Assembly (NCBI RefSeq): GCF_003641185.1
Contig: NZ_CP032757.1
Span: 1,860,001-1,924,000 of the forward strand
Reading direction: 5' to 3'
DNA from: Lactiplantibacillus pentosus
GTDB taxonomy: Bacteria > Bacillota > Bacilli > Lactobacillales > Lactobacillaceae
Length of the DNA: 64,000 nucleotides
The notes beneath the pieces are model-generated. The model saw only the letters and a list, made by a program, of their open reading frames with translations, searched no databases and was not told the DNA's origin. Both the position numbers and the translations under genes were made by a program. Numbering within the stretch: the first letter of the stretch is position 1; each line of letters begins with the position of its first letter. Shown one piece after another: positions 7,835 to 16,121 of this stretch.

Positions 7835-8716
7835 ATGAAGATTGCTGTTGTTACTGACAGCACGAGCTATTTGACACCGCAAGAGGTCGCGGACAACGAT
7901 ATTCATGTCGTGCCGATTCCGGTTATTATAGATGGAAAAGTGTATCAAGAAGGGGTCGATATCAAGACTGACGACTTCTATGCCAATATGAAATCTTTCA
8001 AGTCATTCCCTAGTACGTCGCAACCACCCGTGGGGGAAATGGTGGCGTTTTACAATCGACTTGGTGATCAAGGTTACGATGCCGTCATTAGTATTCATTT
8101 AGCTAGTACGATCTCCGGCTTTTACAATAGTCTAATGAATATGCGCGACATGGTCGATAACATTCAACTTTACCCGTACGATTCACAAATCACGGTGCGG
8201 TTGATGGGCTATTTGGCACTAGAAGCGGCGCGGATGGCGAAAGCTGGTCGTTCAGTCGATGAAATTCTAGCACGGATGGATGACTTACGAGCTTCCATGG
8301 GCGAGTATTTTATTGTCGATGATTTACAAAATTTAGTGCGGGGCGGCCGGCTATCTAACGCTTCCGCTTTTATCGGTAGTGTGCTACGAATCAAGCCACT
8401 ACTGACCTTTGATGATGACAGTCATGAAATCGTGGCCTTTGAAAAGGTCCGCTCGACCAAGAAAGCACTGGCGCGTGTCGAACAGCTCTTCGCACAAGCA
8501 CAAGCGAAGGTCGATTACCCATTGCGAGCCATCATCGTTCAAGGCAATAACTTAGCGGCAGCTGAGGATTGGAAACAAAAATTGCAGCAGCAGTATCCTG
8601 ACATGCCAATTGATATCACGTATTTTGGCCCGGTCATTGGGGCGCATTTAGGTGATAAGTCGCTCGCGCTCGCTTGGTTGAAAGATATTGACAAGGCTTA
8701 TCCAGATGCAGATTAA
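7835..8716 (+). CDS. DegV family fatty acid-binding protein
   Basis: 293 residues, full length. It starts MKIAVVTDSTSYLTPQEV and shows the DegV hallmarks FPSTSQPPVGEM (residues about 58-69), ISIHLASTISGFYNS, and FIVDDLQNLVRGGRLS. DegV/FakB proteins bind a fatty acid and, in species with FakA, present it for phosphorylation so exogenous fatty acids can enter phospholipid synthesis. Several DegV paralogues are common in lactobacilli. TATGAT lies at a plausible -10 distance upstream. The downstream GNAT gene overlaps its end by 11 bases. Confidence 0.92.
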   Translation: MKIAVVTDSTSYLTPQEVADNDIHVVPIPVIIDGKVYQEGVDIKTDDFYANMKSFKSFPSTSQPPVGEMVAFYNRLGDQGYDAVISIHLASTISGFYNSLMNMRDMVDNIQLYPYDSQITVRLMGYLALEAARMAKAGRSVDEILARMDDLRASMGEYFIVDDLQNLVRGGRLSNASAFIGSVLRIKPLLTFDDDSHEIVAFEKVRSTKKALARVEQLFAQAQAKVDYPLRAIIVQGNNLAAAEDWKQKLQQQYPDMPIDITYFGPVIGAHLGDKSLALAWLKDIDKAYPDAD

Positions 8717-9143
8717 ATTTGAAGCGACGCCCGCCAATCGGGCAGCAGCGTACGCCCTGCGTCAAGCGGTCTTCGTTGAAGAACGGGGCATCGCAGCGAC
8801 GGTTGAGTTTGATGAAAAGGACACCGACGAGCGGCTATATGGGGTGGCCTACTTGCGTCCGGACTTGCCGGTAGCGACCCTACGATTGGAACCACAAGCG
8901 GACGGGGTCATGCGTTTTGGCCGCGTTTGTACGCGTCAAGCGTATCGTGGTCAGGGCCTTGGCCAACAGTTGTTGACCGCCGCCGAAGACTGGGCCGTGA
9001 CGCATGGCTATCAATTAGGTACGATTCACGGCGAGCTTACGGCGCAGTCATTTTATGAGCGCTGTGGCTATCAGGCCACCGCTGGCCCCTATGATGAGGA
9101 CGGCGCGCCCGTGGTCGTCATGCACAAGCAATTATTCGGATAA
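8706..9143 (+). CDS. GNAT family N-acetyltransferase (ElaA/YjcF-like)
   Basis: 145 residues from ATG 8706, which overlaps the degV end by 11 bases and implies coupled translation. RFGRVCTRQAYRGQGLGQQL (residues about 75-94) is the acetyl-CoA binding motif A (R/Q-x-x-G-x-G/A), and FYERCGYQ is motif B. The N-terminus ANRAAAYALRQAVFVEERGI matches the ElaA/YjcF group. The acceptor substrate is unknown. Confidence 0.85.
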   Translation: MQIKFEATPANRAAAYALRQAVFVEERGIAATVEFDEKDTDERLYGVAYLRPDLPVATLRLEPQADGVMRFGRVCTRQAYRGQGLGQQLLTAAEDWAVTHGYQLGTIHGELTAQSFYERCGYQATAGPYDEDGAPVVVMHKQLFG

Positions 9144-9148
9144 CAACC

Positions 9149-9184
9149 AAACGGCGCTGGCAGATTTGTCAGCGCCGTTTTGCA
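9149..9184 (+). terminator. terminator of the degV-GNAT unit
   Basis: Arms AAACGGCGCTG (9149-9159) and CAGCGCCGTTT (9170-9180) pair exactly, followed by TTTTG. Confidence 0.88.
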
Positions 9185-9313
9185 CTAGTAACATTGATTA
9201 TATAGCGTGCCGTCATCTAAATAGGTGGCACATACCCACAACGCAACTGTGACAAACGACGGCTGGTCGTCAAAGTCGAACCAGCCTCGTGATGATGAAA
9301 GTGAGGAGAACAG

Positions 9314-10054
9314 ATGGAACAAAAAACACGGGCTGATTTAAAGGCCGAAATTAAACAATTATTCAAAGGACGTTGGAAAGATGCCATTTTACTGTGCATC
9401 ATTGTCAGTTTGCTATCGATTTATAGCATCATGTCCAATTACTCTGATCAAATTCGTGGGACCAGTCCAACTTCTAGCTGGCATTCAGCGAGTCGATTGG
9501 GCACGGTGACTGGACAGCAAGTCACGTTAGTCTTAGCTACCTTAGCTGGCGTCCTGCTGGTGCAAATCGTAATCGCCTTGGTCATTCAGCTTTTCCGGAT
9601 TGGTACTAGTTATGCGATGCTGGACTGGGTCCGCAATCCGGAACGCCAGATTCATCCAGTCAGCGATTCGACCGTGGGCTTTACCAAGAAATACGGCTGG
9701 TCATTAGTCGGACTGACGATTTATCGCGTCGTCTTGATTTTTTTGTGGACGTTATTATTCATCGTCCCCGGAATCATCAAGGCGTACGCTTACTCACAAA
9801 CTTATTTTGTGTACAAAGATATGCTCGCTCAGGCGTTAGCTGACGGCCAACCGCGGCCCCGTTTTCGGGATGTCGTGACTCGCAGTCGGCAACTGATGGT
9901 CGGCCACAAGTGGCAATTTTTCGTGTTACAACTGAGCTTCTTGGGTTGGGCAATTCTGAGCGCTTTGACTGCTGGTATCGGCCAATTATGGCTGACGCCG
10001 TACACGTATGGCGTCATGGCTAATTATTATGATAATTTACAATTAAAGGCCTAA
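9314..10054 (+). CDS. DUF975 family integral membrane protein
   Basis: 246 residues, ATG preceded by GTGAGGAG. Hallmarks of DUF975 are the N-terminal RADLKAEIKQLFKGRWKDAI and the central LFIVPGIIKAYAYSQTYFV, with four to five membrane segments (about 28-46, 72-100, 135-160, 195-235). These proteins are common in Firmicutes and their function is not established. It is a single-gene unit between the terminator at 9149 and the promoter region of the Ser-rich protein. Confidence 0.85.
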   Translation: MEQKTRADLKAEIKQLFKGRWKDAILLCIIVSLLSIYSIMSNYSDQIRGTSPTSSWHSASRLGTVTGQQVTLVLATLAGVLLVQIVIALVIQLFRIGTSYAMLDWVRNPERQIHPVSDSTVGFTKKYGWSLVGLTIYRVVLIFLWTLLFIVPGIIKAYAYSQTYFVYKDMLAQALADGQPRPRFRDVVTRSRQLMVGHKWQFFVLQLSFLGWAILSALTAGIGQLWLTPYTYGVMANYYDNLQLKA

Positions 10055-10167
10055 TATTCTGATATCAGCTTCTGCACATTTTCTTGATTGTTTCTTTTAT
10101 CATCCGGGGGACAAATCGCCCAAAATATGGTAAACTGTCGAAAGCAAGAAAGGAAGTGCGATAGTTA

Positions 10168-10998
10168 ATGCCTGAACAAAAACAGACGCGCATGTCACGC
10201 TTAAAAGCGCGTGAGGCAAAAAATGGCAAGCGGGGACGGAAGGCGAGTTCTCAAGGGACCCCCACGCCGCCACCAACAACTAATTCTAAGCTATCAGGTG
10301 GATCCAAGCGTTCGTCGACTGAGCCGACACGTTCAACCGAACCGACGCGGTCCACGACGGATCCTAAGAACCCGCAAACGCCAAAATCGCCACATAAAAA
10401 ACATCACGTTTCGTTATGGTTATTGGCTTTAATCGTGATTGCGCTCGGGGGGACGATTGTCTACTTCGTCAAAGCTGCTAGCAGCCAAGACCTCGTCGAG
10501 ACGACCAGTAGCTCAAGCAGCAGTAGTCGAAAAGCGCATAAGAAATCATCTTCAAAGGCGTCGAGTTCCTCGAAGAAGAAAAAGAAGAAGTCGAGTTCTA
10601 GTGACAGCGATACGAGTAGTACTGCTGATACGACTGATACTAGCAGTTACTCAAATGATACTGGTTATTCATCAGCAAGCGATAACACGACCGCTGCCAG
10701 CTCAACGACTACGGCAACTTCGTCATCAGCGACAACTAGTCATGCGGCTGCATCGTCGAGCCACCATTCGTCCACCGCATCGTCCGCTTCAAGTTCAACG
10801 AGTGCTGCATCACATTCATCTTCAACTTCGAATTCGTCAAGTTCGGCTAGCTCGAGTTCTAAGAGCTCTGGTAGTTCGACGAGTTCCGGTAAGACGTTTA
10901 GCACCTTGGATGAAGCGACGGACTACGGGGAAAATACCGTTAGTGGTAATTACAAAGTCACCACGGATAGTAATGGCTCATATCACGTCACCCACTAG
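10168..10998 (+). CDS. Ser-rich membrane-anchored surface protein
   Basis: 276 residues in four parts. Residues 1-80 are a basic, Pro/Thr-rich cytoplasmic tail (for example SRLKAREAKNGKRGRK, and a repeated TEPTRS). One membrane segment spans about 81-101 (VSLWLLALIVIALGGTIVYF). Residues about 110-245 are a low-complexity outer region made mostly of Ser with Lys clusters (KKKKKK), Thr and Ala. A short ordered C-terminus ends SNGSYHVTH. It should sit in the membrane with the C-terminus outside; the Ser region may act as a wall-spanning linker. No enzyme domain is visible. The same low-complexity DNA opens a false 191-codon Arg-rich ORF in another frame. Confidence 0.75.
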   Translation: MPEQKQTRMSRLKAREAKNGKRGRKASSQGTPTPPPTTNSKLSGGSKRSSTEPTRSTEPTRSTTDPKNPQTPKSPHKKHHVSLWLLALIVIALGGTIVYFVKAASSQDLVETTSSSSSSSRKAHKKSSSKASSSSKKKKKKSSSSDSDTSSTADTTDTSSYSNDTGYSSASDNTTAASSTTTATSSSATTSHAAASSSHHSSTASSASSSTSAASHSSSTSNSSSSASSSSKSSGSSTSSGKTFSTLDEATDYGENTVSGNYKVTTDSNGSYHVTH

Positions 10999-11080
10999 TG
11001 TCCAATGCGCTTGATTTCTCACTAGGCTTTTGCGCTGAGATTGGGTATAATAGCCTTAAAATGATTGTAGGAATTGAGTG

Positions 11081-11374
11081 ATGGAATTGAATCGCAATGT
11101 GGAAGTTAAATATCCCGCCATTTTTCGTGATGAAGGGACTTATTGGGACGTTCGGTTTCCGGATGTACCCGCCGCACAAACTTTTGGCTCAAGTGTCCAA
11201 GTTGCTGCGGACAATGCAGCTAACGCGTTAGCAATTGCGCTCTTTGAACGATCACTACCGGCGGCCTCGGACCCGCAATACTGGCGACTCGCATCGACGG
11301 AATTCGTCGTGTGGATCACCATGGCGGATGTCCAGTTTGGCCCTGGTGCCGATACTCCAGAACCAATGAACTAA
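11081..11374 (+). CDS. HicB-like (DUF1902-type) protein without HicA
   Basis: 97 residues from ATG 11081 (TAGGA 8 bases upstream). VEVKYPAIFRDEGTYWDVRF followed by FPDVPAAQTFGSSVQVAADN is the partial RNase H-like fold of HicB antitoxins (YPAVF....G.Y.V.FPDLPG..T.G.....A...A). No DNA-binding tail follows and no hicA-like ORF flanks it, so it is an orphan. Such orphan HicB-like proteins are frequent in lactobacilli and may have a role outside toxin-antitoxin systems. TATAAT lies at 11046-11051. Confidence 0.72.
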   Translation: MELNRNVEVKYPAIFRDEGTYWDVRFPDVPAAQTFGSSVQVAADNAANALAIALFERSLPAASDPQYWRLASTEFVVWITMADVQFGPGADTPEPMN

Positions 11375-11388
11375 ATCGCGATAAGTTG

Positions 11389-11430
11389 AAACGGGTGGAG
11401 ACTGTATTTGCAGTTCTCGACCCGTTTTCT
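11389..11430 (+). promoter_or_regulatory. hairpin holding the ribosome binding site and TTG start of the next gene
   Basis: Arm AAACGGGT (11389-11396) pairs with ACCCGTTT (11420-11427). Inside it GAG pairs with CTC, and ACTG with CAGT. The ribosome binding site GGTGGAG is in the 5' arm and the TTG at 11408 is in the apical loop. A TTTT run follows, so it also looks like a terminator for the HicB-like gene. Confidence 0.6.
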
Positions 11431-12232
11431 TATGGCCGAAAGAAGGCGTTCAACCTTGCATCATTTACCGTTAATCTTCGATACTGAAATTGCAAAGGGC
11501 AAACCGGAGAATATTCGTCATCCGCAACACGCTTGCCCGTTTTGTGACCGCCAACAGTTGACGGACATTCTGGCGACAGAAAATGACCGGATCTGGTTGT
11601 TGAATAAATTTCCAACGTTACAAGCGACCTGGCAGACGATCGTCATCGAATCCAGTGACCATACTGGTGATATCTCAACCTATTCATCCAGCCAAAATCG
11701 CGCCGTCTTCGCGTTTGCAATCAAGCACTGGCAAGCCACGATTGCGAGCGGGCGTTTCAAATCGGTTTTACTATACAAAAATTTTGGCCCGCATTCTGGT
11801 GGTAGCTTGCGGCATCCGCACATGCAAATCGTGGGCTTGACGGCGGTCGACGGCTATGCCAAGATCACTGCCGCTAATTTAACTGGCTATCCAGTCATGA
11901 CAATCGGGCCCGTCGCAGTCACGATTTCTGATCAACCAGTGATGGGGTTCGTCGAATTCAACGTCACAGCACCACTGACGGCGATTGCGACGTTGGCGGA
12001 TGCGGTTCAAGTCGTTGTCCGTTATCTCCTGCACACTTACTTTCAGGGACGCTGCGACAGTTATAATCTGTTCGTTTATCCGCAAGATTCGCAAATTACC
12101 GTAAAAGTGGTGCCACTCTTCAATGTGTCACCTTACTACATCGGCTATCAGCTTACTCAGGCTGATACCCCGAAGCGGATGCGCGCGATTGCGGACGAGT
12201 TACGGCAGAAATTTGCTACCGCTACAGATTAA
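11408..12232 (+). CDS. DUF4931 / GalT-like HIT-superfamily protein
   Basis: 274 residues from TTG 11408, which has GGTGGAG 7 bases upstream; ATG 11432 has no ribosome binding site. CPFCDRQQL (about 43-51) is a zinc-binding pair as in galactose-1-phosphate uridylyltransferases. GGSLRHPHMQIVGL (about 130-143) carries a His-Pro-His-x-Gln like the GalT nucleophile motif. This suggests nucleotidyl transfer or hydrolysis, but it is much shorter than GalT and the substrate is unknown. The start region lies inside a terminator-like hairpin. Confidence 0.72.
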   Translation: MQFSTRFLMAERRRSTLHHLPLIFDTEIAKGKPENIRHPQHACPFCDRQQLTDILATENDRIWLLNKFPTLQATWQTIVIESSDHTGDISTYSSSQNRAVFAFAIKHWQATIASGRFKSVLLYKNFGPHSGGSLRHPHMQIVGLTAVDGYAKITAANLTGYPVMTIGPVAVTISDQPVMGFVEFNVTAPLTAIATLADAVQVVVRYLLHTYFQGRCDSYNLFVYPQDSQITVKVVPLFNVSPYYIGYQLTQADTPKRMRAIADELRQKFATATD

Positions 12233-12241
12233 GAAGCGCAA

Positions 12242-12290
12242 AAAACGCACGTTAGACCTATGAAAATGAGACCTGACGTGCGTTTTAGTT
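12242..12290 (+). terminator. terminator after the DUF4931 gene
   Basis: AAAACGCACGT (12242-12252) pairs with ACGTGCGTTTT (12276-12286), which ends in a T-run. Confidence 0.8.
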
Positions 12291-12473
12291 ATTGGTCGTG
12301 GTTGTCAGCTGGTGCAGCATTAAGTTAGCTAATTAAGTCCAACCAGTCAAGCTTCGGTTTAACTTGTACAACCAAGCGACGGCTTGTCAGCAATGCGCGC
12401 AATAAGTAGGCAGTGGCACAAAGTTGGTGGTGAAAACAGTTAGACGCGTCCAATTCGACAAATTTAGACTGAA

Positions 12474-13658
12474 TTAGTCCTCGGTCACGGCGTGCAGTTT
12501 TACGTTTAATAGCCAGCCTAAGCCCACCAGCAGGATGAGCAGGCCGCTAGTCCCAAACGTCAAAGTAAAACCCCAGTGTTGTATCAGCCAGCCGATGCCG
12601 GGAAAGCTCCCGACCATCGCGAGGCTGAAGCCCATACTTGCGACACTCAGTAGCGTTGCGCGTTGCCCATTTGGAATCAGCTGATTATAGTAATTGGACA
12701 GTAGCGGCTCTAATAGCGCTTGTAGCCCGTTGATCACCAGATAGGCACTGATTAGCCAGTTGGGTGCTGAATTGAATGACCCGAGCAAGGTGAGCGTTAA
12801 GCTGCCACATAGGCCAATCAGTAGTCGTCGTTGGGCGAAATGAGCTTGTAACCATGGTGTCAGTTGGATGGCGGCGACGTTGACTGCGAGACCAATCACG
12901 AGAATCGTCGTGATTTTTGGACTAGTGAAGTGGCGCGCCGTCATCACGGTTTGAAAGTAATAGTAATACGTGGTGCTGACTGCTGAGAAGACAGCATCGA
13001 ATAAAATCAAGGCGCGTAAACGCGGTTGGGTTTGAAGGACGTGCCAGGCTGCCACGGTGATTTGTCGGAGACCAGGGCGGCTTTCAGTCGGTGCTATGCC
13101 GGCCGGAATCTTCAGACTGGCAGTGAGCAGTACGGCAATTAGCGCCGCAACCAGGTAGATCCAGTACGTCCAGATGAGGTGGTGGCCCAATAACCAGCCA
13201 GCTAAGACGACGCCCACGGTATCCGCAATTTCAATCGTGGTATTTAAAACGGTCGTCACGTGCGGATAGCGGCGCGTCGCATCCGCGGCGACTAAACTGT
13301 CGTATTGTGCCGCGGCTAATGTGCCGGATTGTAAATTGTACGCCCACGCTTGTAGCACGAAGGCTAGTAGGAACCAACCAAGACTGTGCGCGGTCAACAT
13401 GATAATGGCGTGACCAATAGCCATCAGGCGGCTACTGATCAACACACTGCGGTAACCAAAGCGGTCCGCAATTACGCCTGAAGGGACTTCTGAGAGAAAA
13501 CTGGTCAAGTGAAAGACACTCTCACATAAGCCAATCGCAACTAATGAGAGGCCCCGTTGCTGGAGAAAGATCACCCAGAGCGTGGTGATGCCTAAAAACG
13601 AACAGGCGGCATAGCCGTAACTCAGTTGGAGGTTACGGCGGATCAGTGGTGATAACAT
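12474..13658 (-). CDS. MFS transporter, drug-efflux-like
   Basis: 394 residues from ATG 13658 with an AAGGAG site; the longer in-frame start at 13703 would begin inside the attenuator-like hairpin. About twelve membrane segments. FLSEVPSGVIADRFGYRSVL (about 55-74) is the MFS motif A region (G-x-x-x-D-R-x-G-x-R). Similar proteins are annotated as multidrug exporters. Upstream there is a possible leader peptide, a Rho-independent hairpin and a promoter, an arrangement used for drug-induced attenuation. The substrate is not predictable. Confidence 0.85.
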   Translation of the reverse strand: MLSPLIRRNLQLSYGYAACSFLGITTLWVIFLQQRGLSLVAIGLCESVFHLTSFLSEVPSGVIADRFGYRSVLISSRLMAIGHAIIMLTAHSLGWFLLAFVLQAWAYNLQSGTLAAAQYDSLVAADATRRYPHVTTVLNTTIEIADTVGVVLAGWLLGHHLIWTYWIYLVAALIAVLLTASLKIPAGIAPTESRPGLRQITVAAWHVLQTQPRLRALILFDAVFSAVSTTYYYYFQTVMTARHFTSPKITTILVIGLAVNVAAIQLTPWLQAHFAQRRLLIGLCGSLTLTLLGSFNSAPNWLISAYLVINGLQALLEPLLSNYYNQLIPNGQRATLLSVASMGFSLAMVGSFPGIGWLIQHWGFTLTFGTSGLLILLVGLGWLLNVKLHAVTED

Positions 13659-13686
13659 TGAGATAAACTCCTTAGTGTCACGGGAC

Positions 13687-13715
13687 AAAAAAAGACGACC
13701 CAATCGTCGTCTTTT
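13687..13715 (-). terminator. attenuator-like terminator in the MFS leader
   Basis: On the - strand AAAAGACGAC pairs with GTCGTCTTTT around a 6-base loop, followed by more T. An outer pairing of GTCACGG with CCGTGAC flanks it. It sits between the possible leader peptide and the transporter start. Confidence 0.7.
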
Positions 13716-13746
13716 GAGTCCGTGACGGTCCGATGGTAGTAAGTGC

Positions 13747-13842
13747 TCATTTAGCTTGAAAAAGGGCAGACTGCGCCCCTTGGCCGTTCAAAGTTGCGAT
13801 TGTCATCCGTTTAAGGTTCAGCCAAGCTAAAATCTTCACCAT
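13747..13842 (-). CDS. possible 31-residue leader peptide
   Basis: ATG 13842 to TGA 13747 encodes MVKILAWLNLKRMTIATLN, then a Gln/Ala/Gly-rich tail ending in FQAK. The ribosome binding site is weak (AGTGGTG). It lies directly after a promoter-like pair and about 30 bp before the terminator hairpin, which is the layout of ribosome-mediated attenuation. Part of its own sequence (AAGGG...CCCTT) can form a competing stem. The call rests on layout, not homology. Confidence 0.42.
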   Translation of the reverse strand: MVKILAWLNLKRMTIATLNGQGAQSALFQAK

Positions 13843-13883
13843 CAATATTCACCACTTTCTAATATTCTTAGTTATCTGTTAGA

Positions 13884-13912
13884 ATTTTAGCATAGGGGAC
13901 GCCGATTAGCAA
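13884..13912 (-). promoter_or_regulatory. promoter of the MFS leader
   Basis: On the - strand TTGCTA (13912-13907) and TAAAAT (13889-13884) are separated by exactly 17 bp. Confidence 0.55.
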
Positions 13913-14038
13913 TCCCTGCTACTTGCGAGTTTGAGGGCCGGTCATTAAGTCTGAATGTGGTATGATATTAAGTAAATGAACAAAGGGACCGGGCTAACAC
14001 GACAACTTAGCCTGGGGCCCACTATTGGAGGAATAGGC

Positions 14039-14371
14039 ATGCAAAACTTGATTCCAGGCGATATGCTTGAAGTTGGTCAAAAATTAAAATGGGAATTAGA
14101 TGCGGGCATGACCGCGGATGAAAGCAGTGTGATCAATGACGCGGTCTTAGCCGGCACACAGTACTTTGTCGACGAAGCGCTGGAAGGCAGCTACTGGACG
14201 GTCAAGTGGGCGGATGACCACCAAGCCATCGACATTTACGGGACGACTGGCAGTGTCGTCGGCCAAATCAAACCACTGAGTGCGAGTCTTGAGGCCGATT
14301 TTCGCCAAGATTCGCAAGGCTTATTTATTCGAATCGAAAAAGAAGTTGCGGTGATCGTCCGCGATAACTAA
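14039..14371 (+). CDS. conserved-looking small protein of unknown function
   Basis: 110 residues from ATG 14039, which has a TTGGAGGAA ribosome binding site; an in-frame ATG at 13976 lacks one. The protein starts MQNLIPGDMLEVGQKLKWEL, is acidic and soluble, and contains alternating beta-like stretches (GSYWTVKWADDHQAIDIYGT). I do not recognise a family. It is 22 bp upstream of the DUF960-like gene, so the two are probably co-transcribed and end at the terminator at 14713. Confidence 0.6.
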   Translation: MQNLIPGDMLEVGQKLKWELDAGMTADESSVINDAVLAGTQYFVDEALEGSYWTVKWADDHQAIDIYGTTGSVVGQIKPLSASLEADFRQDSQGLFIRIEKEVAVIVRDN

Positions 14372-14393
14372 ACCGCGTTAACGAGGTGATTAA

Positions 14394-14702
14394 ATGTTTG
14401 AACCAGATGAGGAACGTTTTGCAACCGTCGGACTTGCGGATCAGCTTCCAGGAGCCGTCATCGATAGTATTTGGGAAATCATTGACCAGGATTTGAAGGG
14501 TGTGGTCCACTTACCACAAGTCCTTCAATTTGCGCTACTTGCGCGCAACGGCCAGGTCACGGTGATTTTTGAAGCCCGCCACGTCGCGATCATGGAATTT
14601 GATTTACCGATTGCCTTTCAGCATGGTTTCCCGGAAACGGTTGCGGTGTTAGACGATGGGCGAACTCAAACGATGATGTTGATGGACGAATTAGCTGACT
14701 GA
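14394..14702 (+). CDS. DUF960-like small protein
   Basis: 102 residues. RFATVGLADQLPGAVIDSIW followed by EIIDQDLKGVVHLPQVLQF resembles the N-terminal half of DUF960 (RYAT.G....LP.....LW..ID......DYLQ.F.L), a Firmicutes family without known function. Soluble and acidic, no motif for catalysis. Second gene of a two-gene unit. Confidence 0.6.
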   Translation: MFEPDEERFATVGLADQLPGAVIDSIWEIIDQDLKGVVHLPQVLQFALLARNGQVTVIFEARHVAIMEFDLPIAFQHGFPETVAVLDDGRTQTMMLMDELAD

Positions 14703-15100
14703 TCAAAAAATTAAAACGATTATCGACGCGTATGTCGTGGGCGTTACCACGGGATACATAGGTGGATAATCGTTTTTTTTGTTTAGAATAATAGATACTC
14801 GTCCTTGCAATGCGTTGTTGAATCGCACTGTTTGTTAAGGGCGCTTTTTGCGGTCGTGTTTGACTAGGCAGTTATCTGCTTAACTTGTATAATGAGGATA
14901 GCAGCGGTATGGAACGGGTATTGAAAATGGGATGGCGTTTTGAATGGTCGCAACGTGAACTGATCAGACGCCAATGCAAGGACTGAGTGTTATTGACGCA
15001 CGACTGACTGGTCAAACGGCGACGCGTCTCCTGGGTATCAGCGTTGGGAGCAAGCCCGCTTGTTCCGCGGCCGCTGGAATTGTAGAAAGGTGTGGATTTG
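14703..15100. other. gene-free region with terminator and a possible -10
   Basis: After the terminator at 14713-14780 no ORF stands out. TATAAT is at 14888-14893 with TAGGCA 17 bp upstream as a weak -35, probably serving the DUF1003 gene about 210 bp downstream. The untranslated leader would then be long, but I see no riboswitch in it. Confidence 0.4.
14713..14780 (+). terminator. terminator with nested hairpin
   Basis: AAAACGATTATC (14713-14724) pairs with GATAATCGTTTT (14765-14776), followed by more T. Inside it GTATGT, CGTGG and their partners form further stems. Confidence 0.85.
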
Positions 15101-15838
15101 ATGGCAAAGACAGCAATTTGCATTGTCGATCAACAGCGATACCAGGTCGTTGACGGCATGCGATTAGAAGAATTGGAATCGGGACTACGGCAGATGATCA
15201 TGGCCGATTTCCCACAGGCGCATAACAGCAGTTTTATTTGTAGCGAGCACCTCGTCCATTATCGGCTCGCCAAGATGGATGCCATGATTGAAAATGATTA
15301 TCGACAAAACGATAAGGTCAATGCGCAGCTTTCGAAAATTTTAGCGAACCATACGTACCGAGTCGTCGATGTTAACAGTGAACTGGAACAATCGCTGACA
15401 TTCGGCCAACGGGTGGCGGATGCCGTCGCACGATTTGGTGGGAGCTGGGCGTTCATCATTTCATTCGTGCTGGTGATGCTCGTGTGGATGCTACTGAACG
15501 TCTTACCGATTTTTAGCCATCATTTCGATCCGTATCCCTTTATCTTACTGAACTTGTTCCTAAGTATGGTGGCGGCGATTCAAGCGCCACTGATTATGAT
15601 GAGCCAAAATCGGGCGGCCGAGTATGATCGATTGCAAGCGACCAACGATTTTAAGGTCAATTCAATGTCCGAAGAAGAAATTCGTGTCTTGCATTCGAAA
15701 GTCGACCATTTGATTCAACAAGACGAACCAAACATGCTGGAGATTCAAAAAATGCAGACGCAGATGTTGGGTGAGATTCAAGCCCAGGTCAACGAATTGC
15801 GGCGACTGCAACCCAGACGGCGACGGAATCAAAGCTAG
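15101..15838 (+). CDS. DUF1003 family membrane protein
   Basis: 245 residues from ATG 15101. The DUF1003 core is clear: FGQRVADAVARFGGSWAFII, a first membrane segment, VLPIFSHHFDPYPFILLNLF, then a second segment with MVAAIQAPLIMMSQNRAAEYDR. The N-terminal 80 residues contain two cysteines and a His (FICSEHLVHYRLAKMD). The C-terminal 60 residues are charged and probably helical. Membrane protein of unknown function. The 3' neighbour is convergent. Confidence 0.85.
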   Translation: MAKTAICIVDQQRYQVVDGMRLEELESGLRQMIMADFPQAHNSSFICSEHLVHYRLAKMDAMIENDYRQNDKVNAQLSKILANHTYRVVDVNSELEQSLTFGQRVADAVARFGGSWAFIISFVLVMLVWMLLNVLPIFSHHFDPYPFILLNLFLSMVAAIQAPLIMMSQNRAAEYDRLQATNDFKVNSMSEEEIRVLHSKVDHLIQQDEPNMLEIQKMQTQMLGEIQAQVNELRRLQPRRRRNQS

Positions 15839-16016
15839 ATATTCTCTAGCCCAGCAATGGAGTTGTGGTGCCGCGTGAATCATGCTGATGTGGCATGGTC
15901 AGAGAGACGCAATCACGGCCGGCTCACAAACTGGATGCGTCATGTCACTTTAGCTAACCATAATCACGGCCCCGGCTGAGTCACGAGACCAGACTTAATT
16001 TAAATATTGTGAAACT

Positions 16017-16056
16017 AAAAACGACGACGCTAGCTTCAAGTTAGCGTCGTCGTTTG
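16017..16056. terminator. bidirectional terminator
   Basis: AACGACGACGCTA pairs exactly with TAGCGTCGTCGTT around a short loop, with A-run and T-run flanks. It separates the convergent DUF1003 and DUF368 genes. Confidence 0.85.
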
Positions 16057-16121
16057 TTATTCTGAATGGCCGTCCAATGAACGGTGCTTGCGGATGCAGA
16101 CCATTAACTCATTTTCAGTGG

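Noticed and set aside
10480..10900. CRISPR-like or tandem repeat array
   Set aside because: Repetition is only codon-level Ser low complexity inside a gene, without fixed repeat and spacer lengths.
10439..11014. 191-codon Arg-rich ORF on the + strand
   Set aside because: Shifted frame of the Ser-rich gene; Ser codons (TCN/AGN) read out of frame give Arg, Val and Leu. No ribosome binding site.
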